36,309 nt of DNA from Chromobacterium haemolyticum (lineage in GTDB: Bacteria > Pseudomonadota > Gammaproteobacteria > Burkholderiales > Chromobacteriaceae). Location of the stretch: contig NZ_MUKU01000047.1 in the NCBI RefSeq assembly GCF_002081825.1, positions 1 through 36,309 on the forward strand, written 5' to 3'. The notes under the pieces are model-generated. The model saw only the letters and a list, made by a program, of their open reading frames with translations. It was not told where the DNA came from and did not search any database. Shown here piece after piece: positions 26,987 to 35,581 of the stretch (within the stretch, counting starts at the first letter, position 1; each line of letters opens with the position of its first letter). Position numbers and translations under genes: made by a program.

Positions 26987-27062
26987 GCCTCGCATTCCGC
27001 CGCGTTTCCCGACGCCCGATCAGGGAAGCGCAGTCACACCAAGACCTTTAAGGAGATCCGCA

Positions 27063-27677
27063 ATGGCCGTACTCGTTGGCAAACAAGCCCCCTTCTTCGA
27101 TGGCGCGAAAACCTTCTCCGCCGTGCTGGGCGATGGTCAGATCGTTGACAACTACTCCTTCAAGCAAGCTACCGCCGGCAAGTACGCGGTAGTGTTCTTC
27201 TACCCGCTGGACTTCACCTTCGTGTGCCCGTCCGAACTGATCGCTTTCGACCACCGTCTGGCCGACTTCAAGGCCATGAACGTGGAAGTGATCGGCGTGT
27301 CCATCGACAGCCAGTTCACCCACGCCGCATGGCGCAACACCCCGGTGGAAAAAGGCGGCATCGGCCAGGTTGGCTACACCCTGGTGGCCGATATCCAGCA
27401 CGAACTGTGCAAGTCCTTCGACGTTGAAGCCGATGGCGGCGTCGCTTTCCGCGGCTCCTTCCTGATCGACCGCTCCGGCGTGGTGCAGCACCAAGTGGTG
27501 AACAACCTGCCGCTGGGCCGCAACGTCGACGAAATGCTGCGCATGGTTAACGCGCTGCAATTCACCGAAGAGCACGGCGAAGTGTGCCCGGCGGGCTGGA
27601 ACAAGGGTAAGAAAGGCATGAAGCCGAGCGCCGAAGGCGTGGCTTCCTACCTGGCTGAAAACGCCAAGGACCTGTAA
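27063..27677 (+). CDS. ahpC: Peroxiredoxin, typical 2-Cys (AhpC/Prx1 group)
   Basis: The 204-residue protein has the peroxidatic cysteine C55 in FYPLDFTFVCPSE and the resolving cysteine C175 in HGEVCPAGW. VSIDSQFTHAAW and GGIGQVGYTLVAD are also typical. The C-terminus reads SYLAENAKDL instead of the YF tail of peroxide-sensitive enzymes, suggesting resistance to over-oxidation. It reduces H2O2 and organic peroxides in the cytoplasm, with AhpF or thioredoxin as donor. No ahpF lies nearby. The start has AAGGAGAT upstream. It is monocistronic, with a good terminator. Confidence 0.95.
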   Translation: MAVLVGKQAPFFDGAKTFSAVLGDGQIVDNYSFKQATAGKYAVVFFYPLDFTFVCPSELIAFDHRLADFKAMNVEVIGVSIDSQFTHAAWRNTPVEKGGIGQVGYTLVADIQHELCKSFDVEADGGVAFRGSFLIDRSGVVQHQVVNNLPLGRNVDEMLRMVNALQFTEEHGEVCPAGWNKGKKGMKPSAEGVASYLAENAKDL

Positions 27678-27706
27678 TTCGTCGTAAACGGATTGCGTCC
27701 GACCCT

Positions 27707-27737
27707 GCCCCGCGCGCCTTGGCCCGCGGGGCTTTTT
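27707..27737 (+). terminator. Intrinsic terminator after ahpC
   Basis: A perfect 8-bp stem (GCCCCGCG / CGCGGGGC) with a 10-nt loop followed by five T. Confidence 0.9.
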
Positions 27738-27816
27738 CTTGCGCGCCCTTGGCCGACTTGGCGCATTGCTCGCTATAACTAACAATAAGTTACCAAGATA
27801 ACGACAGGCCCGAGCC

Positions 27817-29019
27817 ATGTCTTTGCCGATCAGCCAGCTGGACAGCTATACCATGCTGCATGTGATGCGCTCCACTCACCTGTCCGTGCCGCACGCCTTG
27901 TTGGGCGCGGCCTTGCTGACCGGTCTGGAATGGGGGAAGGCGCCGCTTGTGGCCGCCTTGCTGTGGCTGCTGCTTTTCAGTCTGTTGCTGTTGAGCCTGT
28001 GGGGGACCACTTGGCGCGCCGGCCGTTGTCCCGAACACGACGATTGGCAGATCGCCGCCTTGTACCGGCGTTTTGCAGCGCAGATCGTCGCCGCGGGCTC
28101 GGGTTGGGGCGTCGCGGCCTGGATTCTGATGCCCGGCGACGATCTGACATACAGCCTGATCGTGGTGCTGTGGGGCATTGCGGTCAGCGCGGTGCAAGGC
28201 GCGATGCTGTCGGCGCGCCGCGAGTTGTTTTACGGTTTCGTCGGTCCACTCTGGGGTTTGCTGCTGCTGCGTTTGTTTCTCTCTCCGGAACCGGTGCTGC
28301 GTTGGGTGGGCGCTTCCGGCGTCATCTATTGCCTGTCGCTGACGCTGTTCACCGCCTTGTTGCATCGCTTCGCGCTGGAGTCCATGGGACAGCGCGCCGA
28401 AAACGCCAGCCTGATGCGCGAATTGACGCTGGAGCAGGCACAGTTGGACAGCTACAACGCGATGCTGGAGCAGAAAAACATAGAACTGGACGGCGCGGTG
28501 GAGCGCATCAGCGAGCTGGCCTCGCGCGATCCCTTGACCGGTGTGTTGAATATGCGCTCCTTGATGCGGGAAATGGAGCGCCTGCTGGAACATTCGGAAA
28601 CCCAGGGCGCGCCTTTCGCCATCGCCATCATCGATCTGGACCATTTCAAGCGTATCAACGACAGCTGCGGCCATGCGCGCGGCGACGAGGTGCTGCAACA
28701 GCTGTGCGTGCTGGCGCAGCAGGCGCTGGCGGACGGGGAACTGTTCGGTCGTTACGGCGGGGAGGAGTTTCTGTTGTTGGCGCCGGCTTGCAGCGGTTCC
28801 GAGCTGAATCGGCGCATGGAAGTGCTGCGCGACAAGGTGGGCGGCTGGGACTGGCGGCGTCTGACCGGAGACTTGCCGGTGACCTTGTCCTGCGGCGTGG
28901 CCGCCTGGCGGCGGGGCGTGGACCCGCTGAGTCTGTTGCAACAGGCGGACAAGGCGCTGTATCAAGCCAAGGCATTGGGGCGCGACCGCGTCTGCCTGGC
29001 GAGAGAGGCCGGGGCGTGA
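27817..29019 (+). CDS. Membrane diguanylate cyclase (GGDEF), first of a tandem pair
   Basis: The 400-residue protein has about five or six N-terminal membrane helices (to about residue 185), a coiled-coil linker (about 190-235) and a C-terminal GGDEF domain. DPLTGVLNMRSL begins the domain, DLDHFKRINDSCGH binds metal and GTP, and the active loop is GGEEF at 314-318. It should make cyclic di-GMP. The inhibitory RxxD I-site expected just before the GGEEF loop is absent (ADGE), so product inhibition is probably weak. No known sensor domain is visible in the membrane part. The ribosome-binding site is weak. The next gene encodes a very similar architecture. Confidence 0.93.
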   Translation: MSLPISQLDSYTMLHVMRSTHLSVPHALLGAALLTGLEWGKAPLVAALLWLLLFSLLLLSLWGTTWRAGRCPEHDDWQIAALYRRFAAQIVAAGSGWGVAAWILMPGDDLTYSLIVVLWGIAVSAVQGAMLSARRELFYGFVGPLWGLLLLRLFLSPEPVLRWVGASGVIYCLSLTLFTALLHRFALESMGQRAENASLMRELTLEQAQLDSYNAMLEQKNIELDGAVERISELASRDPLTGVLNMRSLMREMERLLEHSETQGAPFAIAIIDLDHFKRINDSCGHARGDEVLQQLCVLAQQALADGELFGRYGGEEFLLLAPACSGSELNRRMEVLRDKVGGWDWRRLTGDLPVTLSCGVAAWRRGVDPLSLLQQADKALYQAKALGRDRVCLAREAGA

Positions 29020-29039
29020 GGCGGAGGCTGGGCATTCTG

Positions 29040-30248
29040 ATGCCATTTCCCTGGCAAGCGGCGCACCCGCAGCTGGAGGCGGAACTGGTGCGTCAGTTCG
29101 TCTCCATGCTCCAGCTCTCGATTCTGCAGTCCTTCATCGCCATCCCGCTGTTTGGCTTGCTGATGTTCGGGCACGCGCCCGGCTGGCGCATCTTGAGCTG
29201 GGTGGGCATGTTTCTGCTGATGCAGTTGCTGTTCGCGCGCCTGGTCTACCGTTTTCGCCGTTACGCGCATAGCCAGGACCAGGTGTTCCGGCATTATCAG
29301 GCGCTGCGGCAGTTGATGCTGTTCAGCGCGCTGGTGTGGAGCATGATGATGTGGTTCATGTTTCCGCAGGCGGAAGGGCCCTACCGCATCGTGGTGGTGC
29401 TGTGGCTAGCCGGCGGCTTCGCCGCGGTCTGCCTGCTGCTGGCCCCGTGCCGCGATCTGCACCTGACGTTTTTCGTCGGCTACTGGGTATACCCGCTGTA
29501 CCGTTTCCACTGCGAGGGCACTTTGCTGTACAGCGCCTTGCTGGTGGGCGCGGTGATCTTCATCCTGGTGCAGTGGGAGTTCCTGTCCAGCTTCAATCCG
29601 CTGCTGCGCGACACCGTGAGGCTGCGCGAGCGCAATGCGGTGGTGCTGCGCCGGCTGCAGGATCTGTACGCGGAAAGCGCGGCCAAGAGGGAACTGCTGG
29701 AGCAGCGCAGGCAGATGTTGCAGCAAGCGGCGGAGCAGATGAATCTGCTGGCGGACTCCGACGTGTTGACCGGCTGCTTGAACCAGCGGGCCTTGCGTTG
29801 CCGGATGGCGGAACTGGACCAGTCCGACGAGGCGGTCTGGAGCCTGGCGATGTTGGATCTGGACGAGTTCAAGCAGGTGAACGACCGCTTTGGCCATTTG
29901 GTGGGCGACCAGGTGCTGCAGCAGGCAGCGCAGCATATCGCCTCCTGTTTGGAGGGCGGGATGACGCTGGCGCGCTATGGCGGGGAGGAGTTCGTGGTGC
30001 TGGCCCCGAGCCTGGCTCCGGAGAGGCTGGCCGAGAAGATGGAGGCGGTCAGGCTGCGCCTGCAAGGGGCCCAGCTGGACGGCTTGCCGGACGGCTACGC
30101 GCAGACGGTGTCCATCGGCGTGGCGGGCCAACCGCCGCTGAATGGCAGCCAACAGGCTTTGCTTCAGGCGGACGCCGCCTTGTACCGCGCCAAAGCGTCC
30201 GGCCGCAACAGGGTGTGCGTGTGGGACGCTAAGCCGGAACGGGATTAG
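29040..30248 (+). CDS. Membrane diguanylate cyclase (GGDEF), second of a tandem pair
   Basis: From ATG 29040 the product is 402 residues with about five or six N-terminal helices (to about residue 180), a coiled-coil linker and a GGDEF domain. DVLTGCLNQRAL, DLDEFKQVNDRFGH and GGEEF (314-318) are present, and GGEEF falls at the same residue number as in the preceding protein. The I-site RxxD is again missing (EGGM). The start is uncertain: GGAGG lies 12 bases before ATG 29040, while GTG 29016 would overlap the stop of the first gene (GTGA). Length symmetry with the first protein favours 29040. Tandem duplication and divergence is the simplest origin. Confidence 0.9.
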   Translation: MPFPWQAAHPQLEAELVRQFVSMLQLSILQSFIAIPLFGLLMFGHAPGWRILSWVGMFLLMQLLFARLVYRFRRYAHSQDQVFRHYQALRQLMLFSALVWSMMMWFMFPQAEGPYRIVVVLWLAGGFAAVCLLLAPCRDLHLTFFVGYWVYPLYRFHCEGTLLYSALLVGAVIFILVQWEFLSSFNPLLRDTVRLRERNAVVLRRLQDLYAESAAKRELLEQRRQMLQQAAEQMNLLADSDVLTGCLNQRALRCRMAELDQSDEAVWSLAMLDLDEFKQVNDRFGHLVGDQVLQQAAQHIASCLEGGMTLARYGGEEFVVLAPSLAPERLAEKMEAVRLRLQGAQLDGLPDGYAQTVSIGVAGQPPLNGSQQALLQADAALYRAKASGRNRVCVWDAKPERD

Positions 30249-30257
30249 GCAGGCCGC

Positions 30258-30392
30258 GAGTTTGTTCAAAATCTGCTGTGCATGGTGTAACGCGGTACGG
30301 CGAGTAGGTCTTCAGAATGCGTATGGACCACCTGCACATTCCGCTCCCGTCAGTCGTTTTCGCCTCTTGCCCGAGAGACTTTGAACAGGTTT
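30258..30392 (+). mobile_element. MITE-like element, copy 3 (135 bp, degenerate)
   Basis: The ends are GAGTTTGTTCAAAATCT on the left and AAACCTGTTCAAAGTCT read inwards from the right. The interior shares CAGAATGC, the GGACCACCTGCACATTCCGCT core, and GTTTTCGCC with copy 2. Flanks are CGC and TGA, so no target duplication remains. Its right part (30350-30392) is now read as the 3' end of the MFS gene. Confidence 0.7.
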
Positions 30393-31636
30393 TGAGATAG
30401 CGGTTCGGGATCGCGGCCGAGCATGGCGCGCAGCGCCGCTTGCTGGATCAACGCCGACAGGCAGACGGCGGCGGCGCACAGCCACCATAGCGCGACGCCG
30501 CCCACGGCGCCGTACAGCCAGGTGCCCAGCGCCGGAGCGAACAGGGTGCGGCCCTGCCACACCGCGTTGTACAGCCCCAGATAGCGGCCGCGCAGCCGGC
30601 CTTCCGAGCGGTGCATCACCAGCATGGTGTAGCAGGGAGAAATCAGCAGCTCGCCCAGCGTCAGCGTCGTCATCATCAGCACGGCCCACAGCGCGCCTTG
30701 GCCCACGGTTAGCCACAGGAAGGCGAAACCGGTCAGCAGCACGCCGGCTTGAGTGCTGGCCAGCAGGCCCCAGTCCAGAATGCGCCGGCTGATCGGAATC
30801 TGCAACGCCACTACCATCAGCCCGTTCAGAGTGAACAGATAGCCCATCCATTGCGGGCCCAGTTGATAATGCTCGCGCAGGAACAGACCCAGCGTCACAT
30901 AGATCTGGTCGAATACCGCAGTCATTAGCATCAGGGCCAGCAGCATGCGTAGAAAGGGAAGATCGCGCCAGGGGCCGACCAGCGCCTCGGCGGTCGCTTC
31001 GGCGGTTTCGAGCGCCGCCTGAGGGATGGAGGCCGAACCGGCACGGCGATAAGCCCAGGCCAGCCATAGCGCCGCGCTCAAGGTGGCGGCGGCGTTGGCG
31101 GCGTAGACCCAGCCGTAGCCGATGGCGGCAAGCGAACCGCTGAGCAAGCCGGCGCCGGCGACGCCCAGGTTGAAAGCCACCCGCAGCATGCCCTGCGCCA
31201 CCGCGCGCTGCCGCGGCAGGCAGGGTTCCAGCGCCAGCCGCAGATTGACCGGGCGAAAAGCGCCGTCGGCGAAGCCGGAGACCAGCAAGACCGGCACGAA
31301 CAGCCAGAGCGGGATCGCCAGCGCCAGCAACAGCAGGCACAGGCCGGAAACGGACAGGAACAGCGTGGCCAGCTTGCGGCCGTCGAAGCGGTCGGACAGC
31401 GCGCCGCCGTTGAGGGAGCCTAGCAGCGCGCCGGCGCCGTAGGCCGCCATCATCAGGCCGATTTGCGTATAGCCCAGCTGGTAGCTTTCGCGCAGATAAA
31501 GCGGCAGGAATAGTTTGGAAATGCCGCCGATATTGTTGATGAGGCTGCACAGCACTTGGATGTAGACCGTGGCGGGCAGGCCGCGATAGGGGGACAGCAG
31601 GCGTTTCAGCCAGGGGGCGGGCTGCGGGCGGCTCAT
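30350..31636 (-). CDS. MFS transporter (12-helix drug-efflux type)
   Basis: The 428-residue protein has about 12 membrane helices. Loop 2-3 carries the MFS motif A as GGALSDRFDGRKLATL. The overall pattern fits the proton-driven exporters of the DHA1/MdtH-like group; no substrate can be named. The start MSRPQPAPWLKRLL is the first sensible ATG. The last 13 residues (NLFKVSRARGEND) and the stop codon are encoded by the repeat element at 30258-30392, so the original C-terminus was replaced or extended. A 109-bp AT-rich gap separates it from tesA. Confidence 0.9.
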   Translation of the reverse strand: MSRPQPAPWLKRLLSPYRGLPATVYIQVLCSLINNIGGISKLFLPLYLRESYQLGYTQIGLMMAAYGAGALLGSLNGGALSDRFDGRKLATLFLSVSGLCLLLLALAIPLWLFVPVLLVSGFADGAFRPVNLRLALEPCLPRQRAVAQGMLRVAFNLGVAGAGLLSGSLAAIGYGWVYAANAAATLSAALWLAWAYRRAGSASIPQAALETAEATAEALVGPWRDLPFLRMLLALMLMTAVFDQIYVTLGLFLREHYQLGPQWMGYLFTLNGLMVVALQIPISRRILDWGLLASTQAGVLLTGFAFLWLTVGQGALWAVLMMTTLTLGELLISPCYTMLVMHRSEGRLRGRYLGLYNAVWQGRTLFAPALGTWLYGAVGGVALWWLCAAAVCLSALIQQAALRAMLGRDPEPLSQNLFKVSRARGEND

Positions 31637-31745
31637 AAGAATCCAGGATATGATTATGCTTTTGGATTATCTTGCTGCGTTGCAACTAAGAAAGTCAACA
31701 CCGCAAATATCCGGCCGGCCCGGAAAAACGCCGCGGGGAGGTTTT

Positions 31746-32345
31746 TCAGCGCAGCGGCAGCTTGGCTTTGACCGTGCGCATCATCGCGGGCTGGGCGGCG
31801 GCGACCGGGTGCAGCCCGTCCGGCTGGAACTGGGACAAATCGGCCTCGAAGCCGGCCACCAGCAAGGGTACGAAGGAGAGGCGCTCGCGTTTGGCCAAGT
31901 CGGCGTAGGCTTTGCGGAACTCGGCGCCGTATTGCGGGCCATAGTTCGGGGGCAGGGCCATGCCCACCAGCACTACCTTGGCCTTGCTTTGTTTGGCCAA
32001 GGCGATCATCTTGGACAGGTTGCCGCGCATCTGCTCCAGAGGCAGGCCGCGCAGTCCGTCGTTGGCGCCCAGCTCCAGCACCACGATGTCCGGGCGATGA
32101 CGCGCCAGCGCGTCCGGCAACCTGGCCAGGCCGCCGGCGGTGGTTTCGCCGGAGACGCTGGCATTGACGATGCGGTGCTTCGCCCCCATCTCCTTGGCGA
32201 GCAGGCTGACCCAGCCCTGGCCGGGGGACAGGCCGTAACCGGCGGACAGGCTGTCCCCGAAGACCAATATCGTTGCGGCGGACGCCGGCAACATCAGCAG
32301 GCACAGGCCGGCGGAAAGTAGAACTTTGCTTAGTATCGAGCGCAT
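31746..32345 (-). CDS. tesA: TesA-type periplasmic arylesterase / acyl-CoA thioesterase I / lysophospholipase
   Basis: From the ATG at 32345 the product is 199 residues with a signal peptide (cleavage likely after PASA, residue 23). The SGNH-hydrolase blocks are present: FGDSLSAGYG with nucleophile S32, the block II glycine in SGETTAGG, LGANDGLRG (block III), and DGLHP with the catalytic aspartate and histidine. It hydrolyses short esters, thioesters and lysophospholipids in the periplasm. A start four codons earlier (MDSFM) is possible and would overlap ybbA. Divergence from ybbA-ybbP is the same arrangement as in E. coli. Confidence 0.95.
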   Translation of the reverse strand: MRSILSKVLLSAGLCLLMLPASAATILVFGDSLSAGYGLSPGQGWVSLLAKEMGAKHRIVNASVSGETTAGGLARLPDALARHRPDIVVLELGANDGLRGLPLEQMRGNLSKMIALAKQSKAKVVLVGMALPPNYGPQYGAEFRKAYADLAKRERLSFVPLLVAGFEADLSQFQPDGLHPVAAAQPAMMRTVKAKLPLR

Positions 32346-32347
32346 AA

Positions 32348-33040
32348 ATGAATCCAATTGAAACTCAGGCGGTGTTGGCGGCCAGCGAACTGGCCAAGCA
32401 GGTGCATTTCCACGGCGAGCCGCTGAACATCCTGCGCAGCGCCACGCTGACCCTGTATCCGGGCGAGAGCGTGGCCATCGTCGGCGCTTCCGGCTCCGGC
32501 AAGTCTACCCTGTTGTCCCTGTTGGCGGGTCTGGATCACCCGTCCGGCGGCGAGGTGTCCTTGTTCGGCCAAGCCTTGTCCGGCTTGAGCGAAGACGCGC
32601 GCGCGCTGCTGCGCAGAGACAAGGTGGGGTTCGTGTTCCAGAATTTCCAGCTGATGCCGCAACTGACCGCGCAGGAAAACGTGATGCTGCCGCTGGAGCT
32701 GGCCGGCCGCGCCGACGCGCGCGAAGCGGCGCGCCAGATGCTGGACCGCGTCGGCCTCAGCCATAGGCTGGGCCATTATCCGCGCCACCTGTCCGGCGGC
32801 GAGCAGCAACGGGTCGCCTTGGCCCGTGCCTTCGTCATTCACCCCGGGCTATTGTTCGCCGACGAACCCACCGGCAATCTGGACCCGCACAGTGGCCGCC
32901 AGATCATCGATCTGCTATTCCAGCTCAACGCCGAGCAGGGAACCGCTCTGGTGCTGGTCACCCACGATACCGAGCTGGCCAGCCGCTGCGACGCCATCTA
33001 CCGGCTGGTGGAAGGCAAGCTCAACGGGGCGCGCTCATGA
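32348..33040 (+). CDS. ybbA: ABC transporter ATP-binding protein, YbbA-like (LolD/MacB type)
   Basis: The 230-residue protein has Walker A GASGSGKSTL, the Q-loop in VFQNFQLMPQL, signature LSGGEQQRVALARAF and Walker B LLFADEPTGNLD. It belongs to the MacB/LolD-like group of type VII ABC systems. Its ATPase would drive the permease encoded next, which starts inside its stop region (ATGA overlap). The ATG lies two bases from the divergent tesA ATG, and no strong ribosome-binding site is seen. Confidence 0.94.
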   Translation: MNPIETQAVLAASELAKQVHFHGEPLNILRSATLTLYPGESVAIVGASGSGKSTLLSLLAGLDHPSGGEVSLFGQALSGLSEDARALLRRDKVGFVFQNFQLMPQLTAQENVMLPLELAGRADAREAARQMLDRVGLSHRLGHYPRHLSGGEQQRVALARAFVIHPGLLFADEPTGNLDPHSGRQIIDLLFQLNAEQGTALVLVTHDTELASRCDAIYRLVEGKLNGARS

Positions 33041-35529
33041 CTCTGGCCGGCCGCTTGACCTTGGTGTTGCGCTTCATCCGCCGCGAACTGGTGTCCGGCG
33101 AGCTTACCATCCTGGCCCTGGCTCTGGTGGTGGCGGTGATGGCGATGAGCAGCGTGGCTTTTTTCTCCGACCGCGTAGAGCGCGCGCTGACCACCCAGGC
33201 CACGCAGCTGCTGGCCGCGGACTTGGTGCTCAACGGCAATCAGCCGGCGCCGGAGCCTATCCGCCGCGAGGCGGAGAAGCGGGGCCTGCGGCTGGCCGAC
33301 AACATCAGCTTTCCTTCCATGGTGTTTTCCGGTGGCCAGGCGGCTTTGGCCACGTATAAATCGGTTAGCGACAACTATCCCCTGCGAGGCGAAGTCAGCG
33401 TAAAGCTGGCCGATGGCCGCGTAGCCAGTGGCAGCTTGCGGCCGGCCGCGGGCACCGCCTGGGCCGATGCCAGGCTGATGCGGCGCTTGAAGCTGAAGCT
33501 GGGCGACACCCTGGGCGTGGGAGGCGTGCAATTGCGGCTGGCCGGCGAAATCATCCGCGAGCCGGACGGCGCGATGGATTTGTACAACTTCGTGCCGCGG
33601 CTGATGTTCAACCGCGCCGACCTGGCCGCCACCGGCCTGATCCAGGAAGGCAGCCGCGCGCGCTGGCGGTTGATGTTCGCCGGCGACGATCGCGGCATCG
33701 CCGATTTCCGCCAGTGGCTGGACAAGGCCAAGCCCAAAGACGCGCGGCTGGAAAACGTCGAGGAGGCGAGGCCGGAGGTACGCACAGCGCTGGAGCGCGC
33801 GCGGCGCTTTCTCGGCTTGACCGCGATGCTGACCGTGGCGCTGGCCGCGTCAGCGGTGGCGCTGGTGGTTCGCCGTTACCTGGCGCGCCATTGGCAGCAG
33901 GTGGCGGTGTTGCGCTGCCTGGGTCTGACGGCGGGCGAGGTGTGGGGCTTGTTCGTCAGCCTGTTTCTATTGTTGGGTCTGCTGGCCGGCGCTTTGGGCA
34001 CCGCCGGCGGCTTCGGCGTGCAATTGGCGCTGATGCAGCTGGCCAGCGGCTATGTCGGCGAGATATTGCCGGACCCGGGTTGGCTGACCTGGCTGGTGGG
34101 GCCCTTGGCCTCGTTGGTGTTGCTGGCCGGCCTGGCTCTGCCGCCCTTGATGGGCATACGCGACGTGCCGCCGGCCGCGGTGCTGCGCGATGAGTTGACG
34201 CCGACGCGTCAGGGCGTGCTGGCACCCTTGCTGGCCCTGGTGGCGCTGCTGGGCCTGGCCGCGTGGCAAGTTGGCGACCTGGCTGTGGCCGGCTGGCTGC
34301 TGGCCGGCATGCTGGGCTTCTTCGCCGCCGTGGGCGCGCTGGTGCTGGGCGTGGTCTATCTGATGCGGAGGCTGCCGCGCGGACGCCGCGTGGGCTGGCG
34401 CTTCGGCATCGCCAATATCGCCCGCCGCCACTGGCTGGCGGTGATCCAGATCGTGTCCTTGTCGGTGGGCCTGATGGCCTTGCTGACGCTGACCATTGTG
34501 CGCGACGACCTGATCGGCGCCTGGCAGCGCAGCGTGCCGGCGGACGCGCCGAATAAATTCGTCATCAATATCCAGCGCCACCAGCTCGACGGCGTGCGCA
34601 ACGCCTTCGCCTCGGAGGGACGCGCGGCGCCGGAGCTGGCGCCCATGGTGCGGGCGCGGCTGATAGCGATCAACGAGCATCCGGTGCGGCCGTCGGCTTA
34701 CGAGGACGAACGCGCGCGTCGGCTGGCCGAGCGGGAGTTCAACCTGTCCTGGCGCGACGAGTTGCCGCCGGGCAACAAGCTGACGGCGGGCCAGTGGTGG
34801 CAGCCTCAGAAACGGATTCCGCCGCAGTTCTCGGTGGAACGGGAACTGGCCGGCACTTTGGGCATCAAGCTGGGGGACACATTGGTCTTCGATCTGGCCG
34901 GCACCCCTTACCGCGCCAAGGTCACCAGTTTGCGCGAAGTGCCGTGGGACAGTTTCCGCGTCAATTTCTTCGTGATCGGCACGCCCGGTCAGTTCAGCCA
35001 GCAGCCGGCCAGCTGGATTACCAGCTTCCGGCTGGAAGCGGCGGACGAGGATTTCGTCAATCGTCTGGTGGGCGAGTTTCCCAATCTGACCGTGATCGAC
35101 GTCGGGGCGATCCTGACCGAGGTGAGGGCGATGATGGACAAGCTGTCGCGCGGGATCGAGGCCATGTTCGGCCTGGCCTTGGCCGCCGGCGTACTGGTGT
35201 TGTGGGCGTCGCTGGCGGCCACTCGCGACGAGAGGCTGTTCGATGTCGGTCTGATGCGAGCGCTGGGCGCGTCGCGGCGGCAGGTGCGCAGCGTGGTGCT
35301 GGCGGAGCTGGCCTGGTTGGGCGCGTTTTCCGGTTTATTGGCGGCATTGGGCGCGATGGGCATCGGCGCTTTGGCTTCGGTCAAATTGTTCAACCTGCCC
35401 TTGGTGTTCAATCCGTGGCTGTTGCCCGTGGGCATCGCCTGCGGCGCGCTGGTGGTGGTAGTGGCCGGCTGGCCGCTCGTCGGGCGAGTGACCCGGACTT
35501 CGCCGATGGCGGTGTTGAGAGCGATTTGA
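33037..35529 (+). CDS. ybbP: ABC transporter permease, YbbP-like (FtsX/MacB family)
   Basis: The 830-residue protein has an N-terminal membrane helix (LTILALALVVAVMAMSSVAFF), a large periplasmic region, a cluster of helices in the middle (about 260-480), another periplasmic region (about 500-690) and three C-terminal helices. Two FtsX-like domains fit this pattern. MacB-type systems usually perform mechanotransmission rather than bulk transport. With ybbA and the periplasmic esterase TesA next to it, a role in extracting or handling envelope lipids or acylated compounds is plausible but unproven. Confidence 0.94.
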   Translation: MTLAGRLTLVLRFIRRELVSGELTILALALVVAVMAMSSVAFFSDRVERALTTQATQLLAADLVLNGNQPAPEPIRREAEKRGLRLADNISFPSMVFSGGQAALATYKSVSDNYPLRGEVSVKLADGRVASGSLRPAAGTAWADARLMRRLKLKLGDTLGVGGVQLRLAGEIIREPDGAMDLYNFVPRLMFNRADLAATGLIQEGSRARWRLMFAGDDRGIADFRQWLDKAKPKDARLENVEEARPEVRTALERARRFLGLTAMLTVALAASAVALVVRRYLARHWQQVAVLRCLGLTAGEVWGLFVSLFLLLGLLAGALGTAGGFGVQLALMQLASGYVGEILPDPGWLTWLVGPLASLVLLAGLALPPLMGIRDVPPAAVLRDELTPTRQGVLAPLLALVALLGLAAWQVGDLAVAGWLLAGMLGFFAAVGALVLGVVYLMRRLPRGRRVGWRFGIANIARRHWLAVIQIVSLSVGLMALLTLTIVRDDLIGAWQRSVPADAPNKFVINIQRHQLDGVRNAFASEGRAAPELAPMVRARLIAINEHPVRPSAYEDERARRLAEREFNLSWRDELPPGNKLTAGQWWQPQKRIPPQFSVERELAGTLGIKLGDTLVFDLAGTPYRAKVTSLREVPWDSFRVNFFVIGTPGQFSQQPASWITSFRLEAADEDFVNRLVGEFPNLTVIDVGAILTEVRAMMDKLSRGIEAMFGLALAAGVLVLWASLAATRDERLFDVGLMRALGASRRQVRSVVLAELAWLGAFSGLLAALGAMGIGALASVKLFNLPLVFNPWLLPVGIACGALVVVVAGWPLVGRVTRTSPMAVLRAI

Positions 35530-35581
35530 GTTTGGTGGTCAAAGCTGAGAGTCAAGCGGGGCGAAACCCGCAAGGAGACGC

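Noticed and set aside
26772-27062. OxyR site or small gene in the aspS-ahpC gap
   Set aside because: The short open frame starting at 26921 crosses the ahpC ribosome-binding site and resembles nothing; no OxyR pattern is convincing.
27930-29039. Upstream extension of the second GGDEF frame, running back through the first GGDEF gene
   Set aside because: This part is a second reading frame of the first cyclase; the real protein begins at about 29040 (or GTG 29016).
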